DNA of 64,000 nt from CAWDVH01 sp963805705. Lineage in GTDB: Bacteria > Actinomycetota > Actinomycetes > Streptosporangiales > Streptosporangiaceae. Below are positions 41,525-50,044 of the stretch, one piece after another (within the stretch, counting starts at the first letter, position 1; every line of letters starts with the position of its first letter). The stretch lies in the NCBI GenBank assembly GCA_963805705.1, contig CAWDVH010000001.1, positions 2,666,001-2,730,000 on the forward strand. Reading direction: 5' to 3'. A program made the position numbers and the translations under genes. The notes below the pieces were generated by a model. That model was given only the letters and a program-made list of their open reading frames with translations, made no database searches and was not told the origin of the DNA.

Positions 41525-43366
41525 CTACCCTGCGCCCATCATCGACGCCCCCGGCGGGCTCTTGGGGTGGGAGTCCCGGATCCCGGGCTCCTGATGCTCG
41601 CTGCCGGCCAGCTCGTCGCCGGCCAGCTCGTCGCCCGCCAGCTCGTCCCCGGCCAGCTCGTGCTCGTGCTGCTCATGATCGGTATCGGTATCGGTATCGG
41701 TGCCGAGAGCCTCGGGGGCCAGCGGGAGCGCGATGCGGAAGATGGCGCCGCCGCCGGGCGGGGACTCTACCCAAACCCGGCCGCCGTGCGCCGTCACCAG
41801 CGCCGCCACGATGGCCAGGCCGAGGCCGGTCCCGCCTGATGTCCTGGCCTGGTCGGCGCGGTAGAACCGCTCGAAGGCCCGTTCTGCCTGCGCCGGGGTC
41901 AGTCCCGGTCCGCGATCGGCCACCTCCAGGACAGCGGCGAGCGGCCCTGCCGCCGGCAGGTCCGAGGCCGGCGGCTGCATGCCGGGCGCGATCGCGTCGG
42001 CTCGAAGGCTCGGGCCCTCGTCGAAGCTGCCTGACCGGATCCGCACGTCAATCGGCGTCCCGTCGGGAGTATGCACCAGCGCGTTGCTCATCAGGTTGCC
42101 GATCACCTGGCGCAGGCGCACCTCGTCGCCCAGCACGAGCAGCGCGGTACCGGAGCCCACCGTCAGGTTGATGCTGCGCTCCGGCGCGACGACGCGCGCG
42201 TCATGAACGGCGTCAGCCGCGAGGGTCAGCAGGTCAATGGGCCGATGCTCCAGCGGCCGCTGCTGGTCCAGCCGGGCCAGCAGCAGCATGTCCTCCACCA
42301 GGACGCCCATCCGAGCTGATTCCTGCTCAACCCGCCGCATGATCCGGTCCAGGTCGGCCGGCGGAAGGGAGCCCTGGCCAACTGCCGGCGGCCCGTCCGG
42401 TGTCCGGCCGCTCGGCGGCAGGCCGCGCGGCGTCAGGTCGATGCCGCCGCGCTGCCGGTAGTACTCGGCGAACCCGCGGATCGCCGTGAGCGGCGTGCGC
42501 AGCTCGTGGCTGGCGTCCGCGACGAACTGCCGCATCCGCTCCTCCGACTTGCGCGCGGCGGACTCCGAGTCAGCCCGGGCCCGGAACGCCGTCTCGATCT
42601 GGGCGAGCATCGCGTTCAGGGATCTGCCGAGCCTGCCGATCTCGGTTCGGGGATCGCGCTCAGGAACCCGCCGGCTCAGGTCCCCGGCAGCGATGTCCTG
42701 TGCCGTCGCCTCGATCTCCGTCAGCGGCCGCAGGCTGGCCCGCACCAGGGCGACGCCCACGACCGCGAGGCCGGTAAGGGCGATGAGGCTCACGATCAGG
42801 TCGATGCTCGTGAGCTTCCCGATCGTCATGTAGGCGGTCGTGACATCCGTTCCCAGGACCAGAGTCCCTGACACCGAGCTGCCGTCGGGGAAGGTGAATG
42901 ACTGGTCCGGATAGACCTCCACCAGCCATTTCCTGCCGCCCGACTGGGCCCCTACAACAACCGGCTTCCCTGCGTGCGCCGCTATCCAGCCAGGGGAAGA
43001 CGGCAGTTTCGGGCCGGGCAGCGTGCTGGCATCCCCCCCGAACCCCTGAACGGGCTGCACCACCTGCTCCGGGCGGACGCCAAACGGCGTCCAGGTCAGG
43101 GAGAGCTGGCTGCTGGTGTTCTGGTTTTGGGTGAAGATGTAGTGCTGCACGAGAGTGGTGGCCTGCTGGCCAAGGCTCTGTAGCTGGTCATTGGCCTGAT
43201 CGAATAGGTAGGTCCGGAGCACGGCGACGCCGACCAGGCTGATTACGGCCAGCGCGAGCGCTACCAGTGCGAGGACAGCGGAGATCAGCTTGACCCGGAG
43301 CGGGGTCCGGCCGGGAAGCCGCCTGGCCGACCGCCAGACCCCGCCGGAACTAGCCGAAAGGGACAT
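41525..43366 (-). CDS. Sensor histidine kinase (OmpR-partner type)
   Basis: A 613-aa kinase: membrane helix (about 27-50), external sensor domain (about 55-180), second helix (185-210), HAMP (RPLTEIEATAQDIAAGDLSR), HisKA with phosphoacceptor in ASHELRTPL, and HATPase with N box (NLMSNALVHTPDG), DRGPG and GGTGLGLAIV. The C-terminal 60 residues are an acidic low-complexity tail with TDTDTDTD and four ELAGD repeats. It follows its response regulator by 15 nt in one unit. The domain order resembles the mycobacterial TcrY/TrcS type. Confidence 0.94.
   Translation of the reverse strand: MSLSASSGGVWRSARRLPGRTPLRVKLISAVLALVALALAVISLVGVAVLRTYLFDQANDQLQSLGQQATTLVQHYIFTQNQNTSSQLSLTWTPFGVRPEQVVQPVQGFGGDASTLPGPKLPSSPGWIAAHAGKPVVVGAQSGGRKWLVEVYPDQSFTFPDGSSVSGTLVLGTDVTTAYMTIGKLTSIDLIVSLIALTGLAVVGVALVRASLRPLTEIEATAQDIAAGDLSRRVPERDPRTEIGRLGRSLNAMLAQIETAFRARADSESAARKSEERMRQFVADASHELRTPLTAIRGFAEYYRQRGGIDLTPRGLPPSGRTPDGPPAVGQGSLPPADLDRIMRRVEQESARMGVLVEDMLLLARLDQQRPLEHRPIDLLTLAADAVHDARVVAPERSINLTVGSGTALLVLGDEVRLRQVIGNLMSNALVHTPDGTPIDVRIRSGSFDEGPSLRADAIAPGMQPPASDLPAAGPLAAVLEVADRGPGLTPAQAERAFERFYRADQARTSGGTGLGLAIVAALVTAHGGRVWVESPPGGGAIFRIALPLAPEALGTDTDTDTDHEQHEHELAGDELAGDELAGDELAGSEHQEPGIRDSHPKSPPGASMMGAG
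41603..41701. repeat. Microsatellites encoding the kinase tail
   Basis: Four tandem copies of a 15-bp unit (about CCAGCTCGTCGCCGG, 41603-41662) encode ELAGD repeats, and three copies of GGTATC (41681-41701) encode the TDTDTD stretch. Both lie after the ATPase domain, so copy-number change would only alter tail length. Confidence 0.75.
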
Positions 43367-43381
43367 AGAGCTTCATGAACC

Positions 43382-44104
43382 TTAGGACGCCGGGAGCCGC
43401 AGGACGTAGCCGACCCCGCGCAGCGTATGCAGCAAGTGCGGCTCGGTGGTATCAACCTTGCGCCGCAGAACCGACACGTAAGACTCGACGATCCCGGTGT
43501 CACCGCGGAAGTCGTAGTCCCAGACGTGATCGAGGATCTGCATCTTGGACAGCACCCGGTTGGCATTGCCCATGAAGTACCTGAGCAGCTTGAACTCCGT
43601 CGGCGAGAGCTGGATCTGCTGGCCGGCCCGCCACACCTCGTGGCTGTCCTCGTCCAGTTCCAGGTCGGCGAACTTCAGCCGCGGCGACGGCTCGCTCCCG
43701 TCACCGCGAGTCCGCCGCAGCACCGCTCGGATCCGGGCGATGACCTCCTCCAAGCTGAACGGCTTGGTGACGTAGTCGTCGCCGCCGAGGGTCAGGCCGC
43801 GAATCTTGTCCTCGGTGGAGTCCCGCGCGGTCAGGAAGACGACCGGGATCCGGGTGCCGCCGCCGCGAAGGCGCCTGATGACATCGAAGCCGTCCATGTC
43901 CGGCAGCATCACGTCCAGGACGATCAGGTCGGGCCGGTGCCGCTGCGCGGCCTGGACCGCCTCGCTGCCCGCGGCTGCGGTCACCACCTCGAAGCCGGCG
44001 TAGCGCAGGCTCGCGGCCAGGAGCTCAAGGATATTCGGCTCGTCTTCGACAACCAGCAGCCGGGCGTCCGGCTGCCGGTGCCCATTGCTCGGCTGCATGC
44101 TCAT
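43382..44104 (-). CDS. OmpR/PhoB-family response regulator
   Basis: A 240-aa regulator. Receiver domain with acidic residues in VVEDEPN, phosphoacceptor Asp64 (LIVLDVMLPDMDGFD) and Lys in YVTKPFSLEE. The C-terminal winged helix begins near 145 and contains LSPTEFKLLRYFMGNANRVLS and IVESYVSVLRRKVD. It is the first gene of a two-component unit with the kinase at 41525. Three 11-bp direct repeats lie 20-52 nt upstream of the start, a likely autoregulatory site. Confidence 0.95.
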   Translation of the reverse strand: MSMQPSNGHRQPDARLLVVEDEPNILELLAASLRYAGFEVVTAAAGSEAVQAAQRHRPDLIVLDVMLPDMDGFDVIRRLRGGGTRIPVVFLTARDSTEDKIRGLTLGGDDYVTKPFSLEEVIARIRAVLRRTRGDGSEPSPRLKFADLELDEDSHEVWRAGQQIQLSPTEFKLLRYFMGNANRVLSKMQILDHVWDYDFRGDTGIVESYVSVLRRKVDTTEPHLLHTLRGVGYVLRLPAS

Positions 44105-44123
44105 GCACCATAGTCTCAGGTCT

Positions 44124-44156
44124 GTGCCTGAGTGTTACCTGAAGACATCCTGAGGC
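44124..44156 (-). promoter_or_regulatory. Three 11-bp direct repeats upstream of the OmpR-type regulator
   Basis: Plus-strand GTGCCTGAGTG, TTACCTGAAGA and CATCCTGAGGC are head-to-tail 11-bp units sharing CCTGA at 44127, 44138 and 44149, with a weaker fourth CCT at 44160. An inverted CTCAGG lies at 44115-44120. Direct repeats on an 11-bp spacing are the usual binding layout of OmpR/PhoB-family dimers, so this is a strong candidate operator. Confidence 0.65.
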
Positions 44157-44214
44157 TGTCCTCCGTGATACCGCAGCAAATGCCCGTTGGCGGCTGCGTC
44201 CGCCCCGTCGCAGG

Positions 44215-44463
44215 TCAGCCAGGCAGGCCGCCGGACTTCACGTGAGAGGAGGGCTCCCAGCGCGAGATCGCGTCTGACCGTGAGTCGGCCCCCAGCTTGG
44301 AATAGATCCGGTTCACGTGGTTCTTGACGGTCTTCTCGGCCAGCACGAGATGCGCGGCGATCTGCCCGTTGGAGTTCCCCGCCGCGATCAGCTCCATAAT
44401 CTGCGCCTCTCGCGAGGAGAGGCCTGACGGATGCGTGACCCCGGGGATGCTGCCGGTCCTCAT
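44215..44463 (-). CDS. Small stand-alone LuxR-type DNA-binding protein
   Basis: An 82-aa protein consisting almost only of a LuxR/GerE helix-turn-helix (LSSREAQIMELIAAGNSNGQ, then IAAHLVLAEKTVKNHVNRIY). There is no receiver or ligand domain. ATG 44463 has GGAGG 4 nt upstream, and the longer start at 44508 has none. It could be a constitutive regulator or compete with full-length LuxR-type regulators for sites. Confidence 0.82.
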   Translation of the reverse strand: MRTGSIPGVTHPSGLSSREAQIMELIAAGNSNGQIAAHLVLAEKTVKNHVNRIYSKLGADSRSDAISRWEPSSHVKSGGLPG

Positions 44464-44637
44464 GACACCTCCGGCTGCTGTGACCAGCGAAACTGAAGCA
44501 TTACGCATGGCATTGAATCATGATCGGGTGATGACCGGAGCGTAATATTCACTTTACGAACGACTGTGCTCATGGCGCATGCTTCCCGGACGGAAGCGCC
44601 GGCCAGGCCAGGCGGCAGCCAGCGGGGGCAGGTTCCC

Positions 44638-45945
44638 TCAGCCGGCTGACTGGTGCGAGCCGGTCAGCAGGCTAGCGGGCACGGGCTGGTCGTTCTTGAG
44701 CGCGTTGAACAGTTCCAGCGCTTCGGTGTGGTTCCAGAGCACCGCGTCCCCGGCGTTCTGCGTCGCGAAGTTCGAGTCGGAGATCGGGACGGTGGTGGTC
44801 TCGGGGTGCCGCAGGGCGAACGCCACCTGGATCAGCTGGTAGAGACTCGTGCCCTTGTCCACGGTGAGCGTGTCGGCGGCCCCGATGCCGGCCGGGATGG
44901 CGGCGAAGGGGTTGAGCAGGACGCCGGGGCTGGTCATCTTGGTCAGCAGCGCCTTCAGGAACACCCGCTGGTCCTGGACCCGCTGCAGGTCCTGATCGGC
45001 GTACAGATGCCGGGTCCGCACGTAGCCGAGCGCCTGCGCGCCGTCGAGCGTCTGGCAGCCCTTCTTGAGGTTGAGCCCCGCCGCCGGGTCCACCAGGTGA
45101 TGCTTGATGCACAAGCGCACGCCGCCGATGGCGTTGACGACGCTGACGAAGCCGCCGAAGCCGATGCCCATGTAGTGGTTGATCCGCAGGCCGGTGACGT
45201 TCTGCACGGTCTTGGCCAGCAGCCGGGGACCGCCGAGCGCGTACGCGGCGTTGATCTTGTTCATGCCATAGCCGGGAATCGGGACGTAGGAGTCGCGGGG
45301 CAGGCTGATCAGCAGCGGCTTCCCGCCGTTCGACGGGATGTGCAAGAGCAGGATCGAGTCGGAGCGCCGGCCGCCGATGTCGTGCCCGGTGGCCAGCTGG
45401 TCCTCCTCCTTGGCGCTCAGGCCCTGGCGGCTATCTGACCCGGCGATCAGCCAGTTCTGCCCGGCGGATACGGCCAGCAGGCCGGCGTAGTTGACCAGCA
45501 CGTTCTTGTGGTCGAGCTTCGAGTCGAGGAAGAAGTACATCCCGACGACCAGGACCAGCACAAGAGATAGCAGAACGGCCAGCACCGCGATGATCCTGCG
45601 CGGCCGCCGCCAGCCCCGGCCGCCGCCCGTGCCGGGGCGGCCAGGCGGGCCGGGCAATCCCGTCGCGCTGCGCCGGCTGCCGCCGGGTCTGGCCCCGCTG
45701 CCGGGAGCGGCGCCGCCTGCGGGAGCGGCGCGGTTACCGGGAGCGCCGTGGACCGGCGGCTGGGCCGGCCAGGCGCCTGGTCTCGCCTGGCTGCCAGCTC
45801 TCTGGCTGCCTGCTCCCCGGCTGGCGCTGCCCGGCGAGTTGCGGTCGCCCGGCACGCGAACTGCCGGATCCGCCGGTCCCGGACCCGCCGCTGACCCGCC
45901 CGCGCCCGCGCCACCCCGGAACCAGTCATCTGGCCACTCGCTCAT
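44638..45945 (-). CDS. LytR-CpsA-Psr (LCP) family cell-wall ligase
   Basis: A 435-aa LCP protein that would attach teichoic-acid-like or arabinogalactan-type polymers to peptidoglycan outside the membrane. Order: cytoplasmic Pro/Gly/Ala/Arg-rich region of about 115 residues, one membrane helix (IIAVLAVLLSLVLVLVVGMY), then the LCP domain with GSDSR, RRSDSILLLHI, SLPRDSYVPIPGYGMNKINA and YVRTRH. The conserved Arg and Asp residues of the active site are present. I prefer ATG 45945 (MSEWPDDWF) to the frame opening at 46032. Confidence 0.92.
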   Translation of the reverse strand: MSEWPDDWFRGGAGAGGSAAGPGPADPAVRVPGDRNSPGSASRGAGSQRAGSQARPGAWPAQPPVHGAPGNRAAPAGGAAPGSGARPGGSRRSATGLPGPPGRPGTGGGRGWRRPRRIIAVLAVLLSLVLVLVVGMYFFLDSKLDHKNVLVNYAGLLAVSAGQNWLIAGSDSRQGLSAKEEDQLATGHDIGGRRSDSILLLHIPSNGGKPLLISLPRDSYVPIPGYGMNKINAAYALGGPRLLAKTVQNVTGLRINHYMGIGFGGFVSVVNAIGGVRLCIKHHLVDPAAGLNLKKGCQTLDGAQALGYVRTRHLYADQDLQRVQDQRVFLKALLTKMTSPGVLLNPFAAIPAGIGAADTLTVDKGTSLYQLIQVAFALRHPETTTVPISDSNFATQNAGDAVLWNHTEALELFNALKNDQPVPASLLTGSHQSAG

Positions 45946-46067
45946 GCTGCGCCTCACCGCCACGGTCCATGTCTCTATCGTCTCTACATGTAGACGCCCT
46001 GGGCGGCCAAATCGGTCGCTACGCGCGATCAATACCCAGAGATCTGGAGATATCGCGGCGCCGGCGG

Positions 46068-47061
46068 CTACCCGGCGTTACCGCTGGCGGTGCCGTCCCA
46101 CCAGATGGTGACTACCTCGCGCCCGGCGGAGGCCAGGTCCATCGGGTGCTCAGGGTCGACACCCGCCTCGACGAGGGCGCTGGCCACTTCGGCCCCGCGC
46201 CCGGGCGGCAGGCATCAGCCGGCGCCTCGTGACATCGGCGAGTTCCTCGAAGCTGGCGTAGTCCTGGCCGCCCGGACGGCGCCACCGCTGATGGCCAGGC
46301 GCCACGCCCATAGCGGCCAGGATCTCGAGCAGATCCGCCGCGGTGGGGGACTGCGGCCGGCGCAGTCCGTGGAACCGCAGCCACAGCGCATTGAGGGCAA
46401 CCAGCGGATGCTGCGCGGTCATCTCCACGACCACGGTGCGCCGCGCGGCGCCGGTCAGGGCTCGCACGAACGGCGCGATATCGGCGACGTTGTAGGTCAC
46501 GTGGTGGCAGGTCACGACGTCGGCCGGACCCGCCTGCGCCGCTGCCCCCGGCCAGCTCCCGCGCACTGCGCGCGCGTCCACGCCGGCCGCGGCGGCCCGC
46601 TGCGCGAGCAGCCCCAGCATCCCGGCATCGGTGTCTACCGCCGTCAGCGAGCTCGCCCTGGGGAGCAGCGGCAGGCAGGCGGCCCCCGCGCCCGAGCCGA
46701 CGTCCAGGACGCTGCCGGACGGATCGAGCGCCGACCAGGCTCGCTGATAAGACGGCCCGGACGGCGCGGCGCTCAGCCGGTCGGCCCGGCGGGCGAACAC
46801 CTGGCGCGGCAGCACCCACGGGGACTCGGTCACTGCCTCGGTGATGTGGACGGGGATCGCCCAGGCCGCCAGGTCGTTGCGCCATCCCGCGAGCAGCCCG
46901 GTCAGGTCCGGCGTGTCCCCGGTCAGGTCCGGCGTGTCCCCGGTCATGTCCGGGGTGTCCCCGGTCAGCTCCGGGGTGTCCCCGGTCAGGTCAGGCATGT
47001 AGGAATCCAATCCGGCCTCGGCGAGGAGAAGCTCGCCCGCTGCTCTGCCGGCCGAGACCAT
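46068..47061 (-). pseudogene. Class I SAM methyltransferase interrupted by a +1 shift in a G run
   Basis: The main frame (ATG 47061) encodes a methyltransferase with the SAM motif VLDVGSGAGAACLPLLP and post-motifs such as VVTCHHVTYNVADIAPFV, then leaves the family pattern after ASFEELADVTRRRL and stops at 46150. Skipping one base in the GGGG at 46193-46196 restores a convincing C-terminus (AEVASALVEAGVDPEHPMDL, then REVVTIWWDG) ending at TAG 46068-46070. So one extra G is present. A possible second shift lies at the N-terminus: the frame upstream of 47061 reads AAFRAEAERLSP. Either a decayed gene or a sequence error. Confidence 0.82.
46897..46998. repeat. 21-bp tandem repeat inside the methyltransferase gene
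   Basis: Four to five copies of a 21-bp unit encode PDLTGDT / PELTGDT / PDMTGDT / PDLTGDT / PDLTG near the N-terminus. The segment is an insertion between two conserved helices and should vary in copy number. Confidence 0.8.
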
Positions 47062-47177
47062 CTGGGGACAGGCGCTCCGCCTCCGCGCGGAACGCCGCCA
47101 CGACCGGTAATGCCGCCACGATCCGAACGTACCGCGGCAGCGGGAGATATCGGGTTGCCGCGATCGCCTGCTACTGG

Positions 47178-48191
47178 TTGCCTCGGCTGGTGATCAGAGA
47201 TGACTTCACGACCATCGAGCACCTCTGTGCTGTCTTCGGGCTGACGGCAGATCGGCGCGCTTCGATCACCCCGGTGTCCCGTGGCGCGGTGGGCCGGATC
47301 TGGCGCCTGGGTCTGGGCGCGGAGAGCTTTGCGGTCAAGGAGCTGTTCCGGAACGCGGACGAGGAGTCCATTCGCCGGGAAGTGGCGTTCGCGGCGCACG
47401 TGGCCGCCGCTGGCATCAGGCTGCCGATCAGCCTGCCCGACCGCAGCGGGCGGTTCCTCGCCCGGCTGCCCGAGCAGGCCGGCGGCGGCTGGCTGCGGCT
47501 GTACCAGTGGATTGACGGTGAGTCCGTCGACCTGACCGACCCCGGTGTTGCCGCTCAGATCGGAGACCTGCTGGGCCGGATGCATGCGTGCGCCGTGCCG
47601 CCGCAGGGCCCGGCCGACCCCTGGTTTGAGACGACTCCCGGCCCGGCGACCTGGAGCCTGCTCGCCGGTGCCGGGATGGCACGTGGCGCGCAGTGGGCCC
47701 CGGCCCTGTCCCAGCGCACCGGCCTGCTGCGCGAGCTTGCCGCTCTGGTGACCCCGCCCGCCGACGACCAGCTGATCACCTGCCATCGGGACTTGCACCC
47801 CGGCAACGTCCTCATCGACGCCTCCGGTGAGCTGGTGCTGCTCGACTGGGACGATGCCGGGCCGGCCGTCCCCGGCCGTGAGCTCGCCCGGCTCCTGGCT
47901 GAGTGGCATGTCCGCGATGGCCAGGCCGATAGCGGCGCCGTCGAGCGCACTCTTGATGCCTACCGAGCGGCCGGGGGGCAGGGCCGGCTCCCTGATGAGC
48001 GGTCGTTCGGCATGCACATCGCCTGCCGGCTGAATTTCCTGCAGGCCCAGGCCGGCGTGGCGCTGGATCCGGCTACCGCCCCGGAGCACCGGCAGTATGC
48101 GGCGGCCGAGGTGTCGGATACGCTCACGCGGCTGCCCACGGCCGCCCTGATCGCCCAGCTGATCGGGCAGGCGGCTCTCATCCTTGGCTGA
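47178..48191 (+). CDS. Phosphotransferase (APH/choline-kinase fold)
   Basis: A protein of about 337 aa with the kinase-like motifs CHRDLHPGNVL (catalytic loop, near 196) and LLDWDDAGP (metal-binding Asp, near 213). N-lobe Lys in FAVKELF. The substrate is unknown, likely a small alcohol or amino sugar. The start is uncertain: TTG 47178 or GTG 47190, neither with a clear ribosome site. It diverges from the frameshifted methyltransferase. Confidence 0.84.
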   Translation: MPRLVIRDDFTTIEHLCAVFGLTADRRASITPVSRGAVGRIWRLGLGAESFAVKELFRNADEESIRREVAFAAHVAAAGIRLPISLPDRSGRFLARLPEQAGGGWLRLYQWIDGESVDLTDPGVAAQIGDLLGRMHACAVPPQGPADPWFETTPGPATWSLLAGAGMARGAQWAPALSQRTGLLRELAALVTPPADDQLITCHRDLHPGNVLIDASGELVLLDWDDAGPAVPGRELARLLAEWHVRDGQADSGAVERTLDAYRAAGGQGRLPDERSFGMHIACRLNFLQAQAGVALDPATAPEHRQYAAAEVSDTLTRLPTAALIAQLIGQAALILG

Positions 48192-48308
48192 GCCGGCGGC
48201 ATCAGCCCGTGCGGTACTACTGTGGCATTCGCGAACCAGGCCAGGAGGGGGCGCGATGGGCGCGACGACTGCACTGGCCCGTGCCGGGTGCCGGGCCGTG
48301 AAGCTGCG

Positions 48309-49229
48309 ATGACGGCCCGCCTGACCCGGCGCCAGGGCGGGGCGGCCCGGCTACGGCAGCTGCTGGACTCCGGCGAGACCATCGTCGCTCCCGGCGCTTT
48401 CGATCCGCTGGCCGCCCGGCTGGTCGAGGAGGCCGGTTTCCCGGCGGTGTACATGACCGGGTTCGGGACCTCGGCCGCGCTGATCGGGCGGCCGGACGTG
48501 GGCCTGCTGACGATGACCGAGATGGCCGACAACGCCGCGCGGATCGCCGCCTGCGTGGACATTCCGGTGATCGCTGACGCTGACACCGGCTACGGCAATC
48601 CCCTGAACGTGATCCGCACGGTCAGCGCCTACGAGGCGGCCGGAGTCGCCGGGATCCACATCGAGGACCAGGTGGCCCCGAAGAAATGCGGGCACATGGA
48701 CGGCAAGCTGGTCATCCCGGCGCCGGAGATGGTGGCGAAGATCCGTGCCGCGGTCGAGGCTCGCGCCCGGCCCGAGTTCGTGATCATCGCCCGGACCGAC
48801 GCGCGGGCCGTAGAGGGCCTGGAGCGAGCGATCGAGCGCGGGCGGATGTACCGCCAGGCAGGCGCCGACGTGCTGTTCATCGAGGCCGTCGTGACCGCGC
48901 AGGAGGCGCAGGAAGCCGCGCGGGCGTTTCCTGACGTGCCCTTGCTCTTCAACTGGGCCGAGGGGGGCAAGACCCCGCCGATCAGCCTTGACCGCCTGAG
49001 GGAACTGGGTTACCGGATCGTCATCTTCCCCATCAGCACGCTGCTGGCGGCGACGGCCGCGATGCGCCGGATACTGCAGGAGATCGCCGACGCGGGAACG
49101 CCGGCCGCGATGCTGCCGGAGCTGCCCGCGTTCGGCGAGTTCGTGGACTTCATCGGGCTGCCCGAAGTGCGCGAGGCCGAGCAGCGGTACGCCGTGACCG
49201 AGCCCGCGCCGGGACGCAGGTCGCCCTGA
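48309..49229 (+). CDS. Isocitrate lyase/PEP mutase superfamily enzyme
   Basis: A 306-aa TIM-barrel enzyme. Mg-binding DADTGYGN (near 91), the active-site loop EDQVAPKKCGHM (near 118-129, with the catalytic Cys of lyases) and IIARTDA are present. The loop KKCGH points to a C-C bond lyase such as 2-methylisocitrate lyase or an oxaloacetate/dimethylmalate-type lyase rather than a phosphonate mutase. ATG 48309 is chosen because conserved sequence starts at MTARLTRRQGGAARLRQLL. A GlcG/HbpS gene follows after 51 nt. Confidence 0.9.
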   Translation: MTARLTRRQGGAARLRQLLDSGETIVAPGAFDPLAARLVEEAGFPAVYMTGFGTSAALIGRPDVGLLTMTEMADNAARIAACVDIPVIADADTGYGNPLNVIRTVSAYEAAGVAGIHIEDQVAPKKCGHMDGKLVIPAPEMVAKIRAAVEARARPEFVIIARTDARAVEGLERAIERGRMYRQAGADVLFIEAVVTAQEAQEAARAFPDVPLLFNWAEGGKTPPISLDRLRELGYRIVIFPISTLLAATAAMRRILQEIADAGTPAAMLPELPAFGEFVDFIGLPEVREAEQRYAVTEPAPGRRSP

Positions 49230-49280
49230 CCGGCTCCGCGCCGGAGCGAAGTCGGCAGGGCAGAGGTTAGGAGGGTACGG

Positions 49281-49709
49281 ATGGCAGCGACGTTTGATCG
49301 GCCGAGCGTGAGCACCGAGCTGGCCAGGGCCATGATCGAGGCGGCGGAGGCACAGGCGGGCCAGATGGGCCACCCTTTCGTGATCGCCGTCGTGGACGAC
49401 AGCGGGGTGCTGAAGGCGTTCAGCCGCATGGACGGCGCGGCCCTGCTCTCGGTCCAGATAGCCCAGGACAAGGCCTACACGGCGGCTGGCTTCGGCCTGG
49501 CCACCGACGCGTGGCACGACTTCGTCAAGGACGACCCGCCCCTGGCCATGGGCGCGGCCCCCGGCATTGACCGGCTGGTCGTATTCGGCGGCGGTTACCC
49601 CATCAAGATCGGGGATGCGGTGGTCGGCGGGATCGGCGTCAGCGGCGGCCACTACAGCCAGGACATGGAAGTAGCGCAGGCCGGCCTGTCGGCTGTGCCG
49701 TCTTCCTGA
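49281..49709 (+). CDS. GlcG/HbpS family heme-binding-like protein
   Basis: A 142-aa protein of the GlcG/HbpS (DUF336) family: AEAQAGQMGHPFVIAVVDDS, FSRMDGA, QDKAYTAAGFG, PGIDRLVVFGGGYPI, VGGIGVSGG. Streptomyces HbpS binds heme and senses redox stress. Other members sit in glycolate or small-acid operons with no known reaction. No signal peptide is visible, so this one is probably cytosolic. GGAGG is 8 nt before ATG 49281. It forms a unit with the lyase gene. Confidence 0.9.
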   Translation: MAATFDRPSVSTELARAMIEAAEAQAGQMGHPFVIAVVDDSGVLKAFSRMDGAALLSVQIAQDKAYTAAGFGLATDAWHDFVKDDPPLAMGAAPGIDRLVVFGGGYPIKIGDAVVGGIGVSGGHYSQDMEVAQAGLSAVPSS

Positions 49710-50044
49710 CCTCAGGACCACGCCGGGCTGGGCAGGCCGGGGCGGGAGCAGGCCGGGGCCGATGTGCTGGCTCCGGCCTGTCCGGCGTGCTTTCCGGTCA
49801 GTCCCGCAGCCGGCCGCCTGCGCGCCCGGAACCGCGCCTTCTACCCCATCTGGCGATCCCGCATAGCCTCAGCAATCCCGGTCGTCACTGGAGTAACGTT
49901 CCTATATCGAACCATCGGGTTATGTCATGAAGTTGGCGACCCGGGTGCCCGGCGGGGATCTGCTGTGATATCTAACGGGTGCGCCGATCGTCAAAGAGCT
50001 GGCGTGTCAGTGGCCAGGCGCGCTGTAGCCCAGGGGGTGCACGG
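49710..50044. other. Intergenic region before the P-loop ATPase gene
   Basis: These 335 bases hold a terminator-like hairpin at 49749-49780 and then an unusually AT-richer stretch (about 49880-49930, including CGTTCCTATATCGAAC). That stretch probably contains the promoter of the ATPase gene. No gene is supported here. Confidence 0.35.
49749..49780 (+). terminator. Hairpin after the lyase-GlcG unit
   Basis: CAGGCCGGGGCC and GGCTCCGGCCTG pair over 12 bp with one G-U around an 8-nt loop, 40 nt after the GlcG stop. No T-run follows. Confidence 0.5.

Noticed and set aside
46112..46885. 257-codon alternative frame in the methyltransferase region
   Set aside because: It is the third frame and contains neither the SAM motif nor the restored C-terminus. 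The real continuation uses the other shifted frame.
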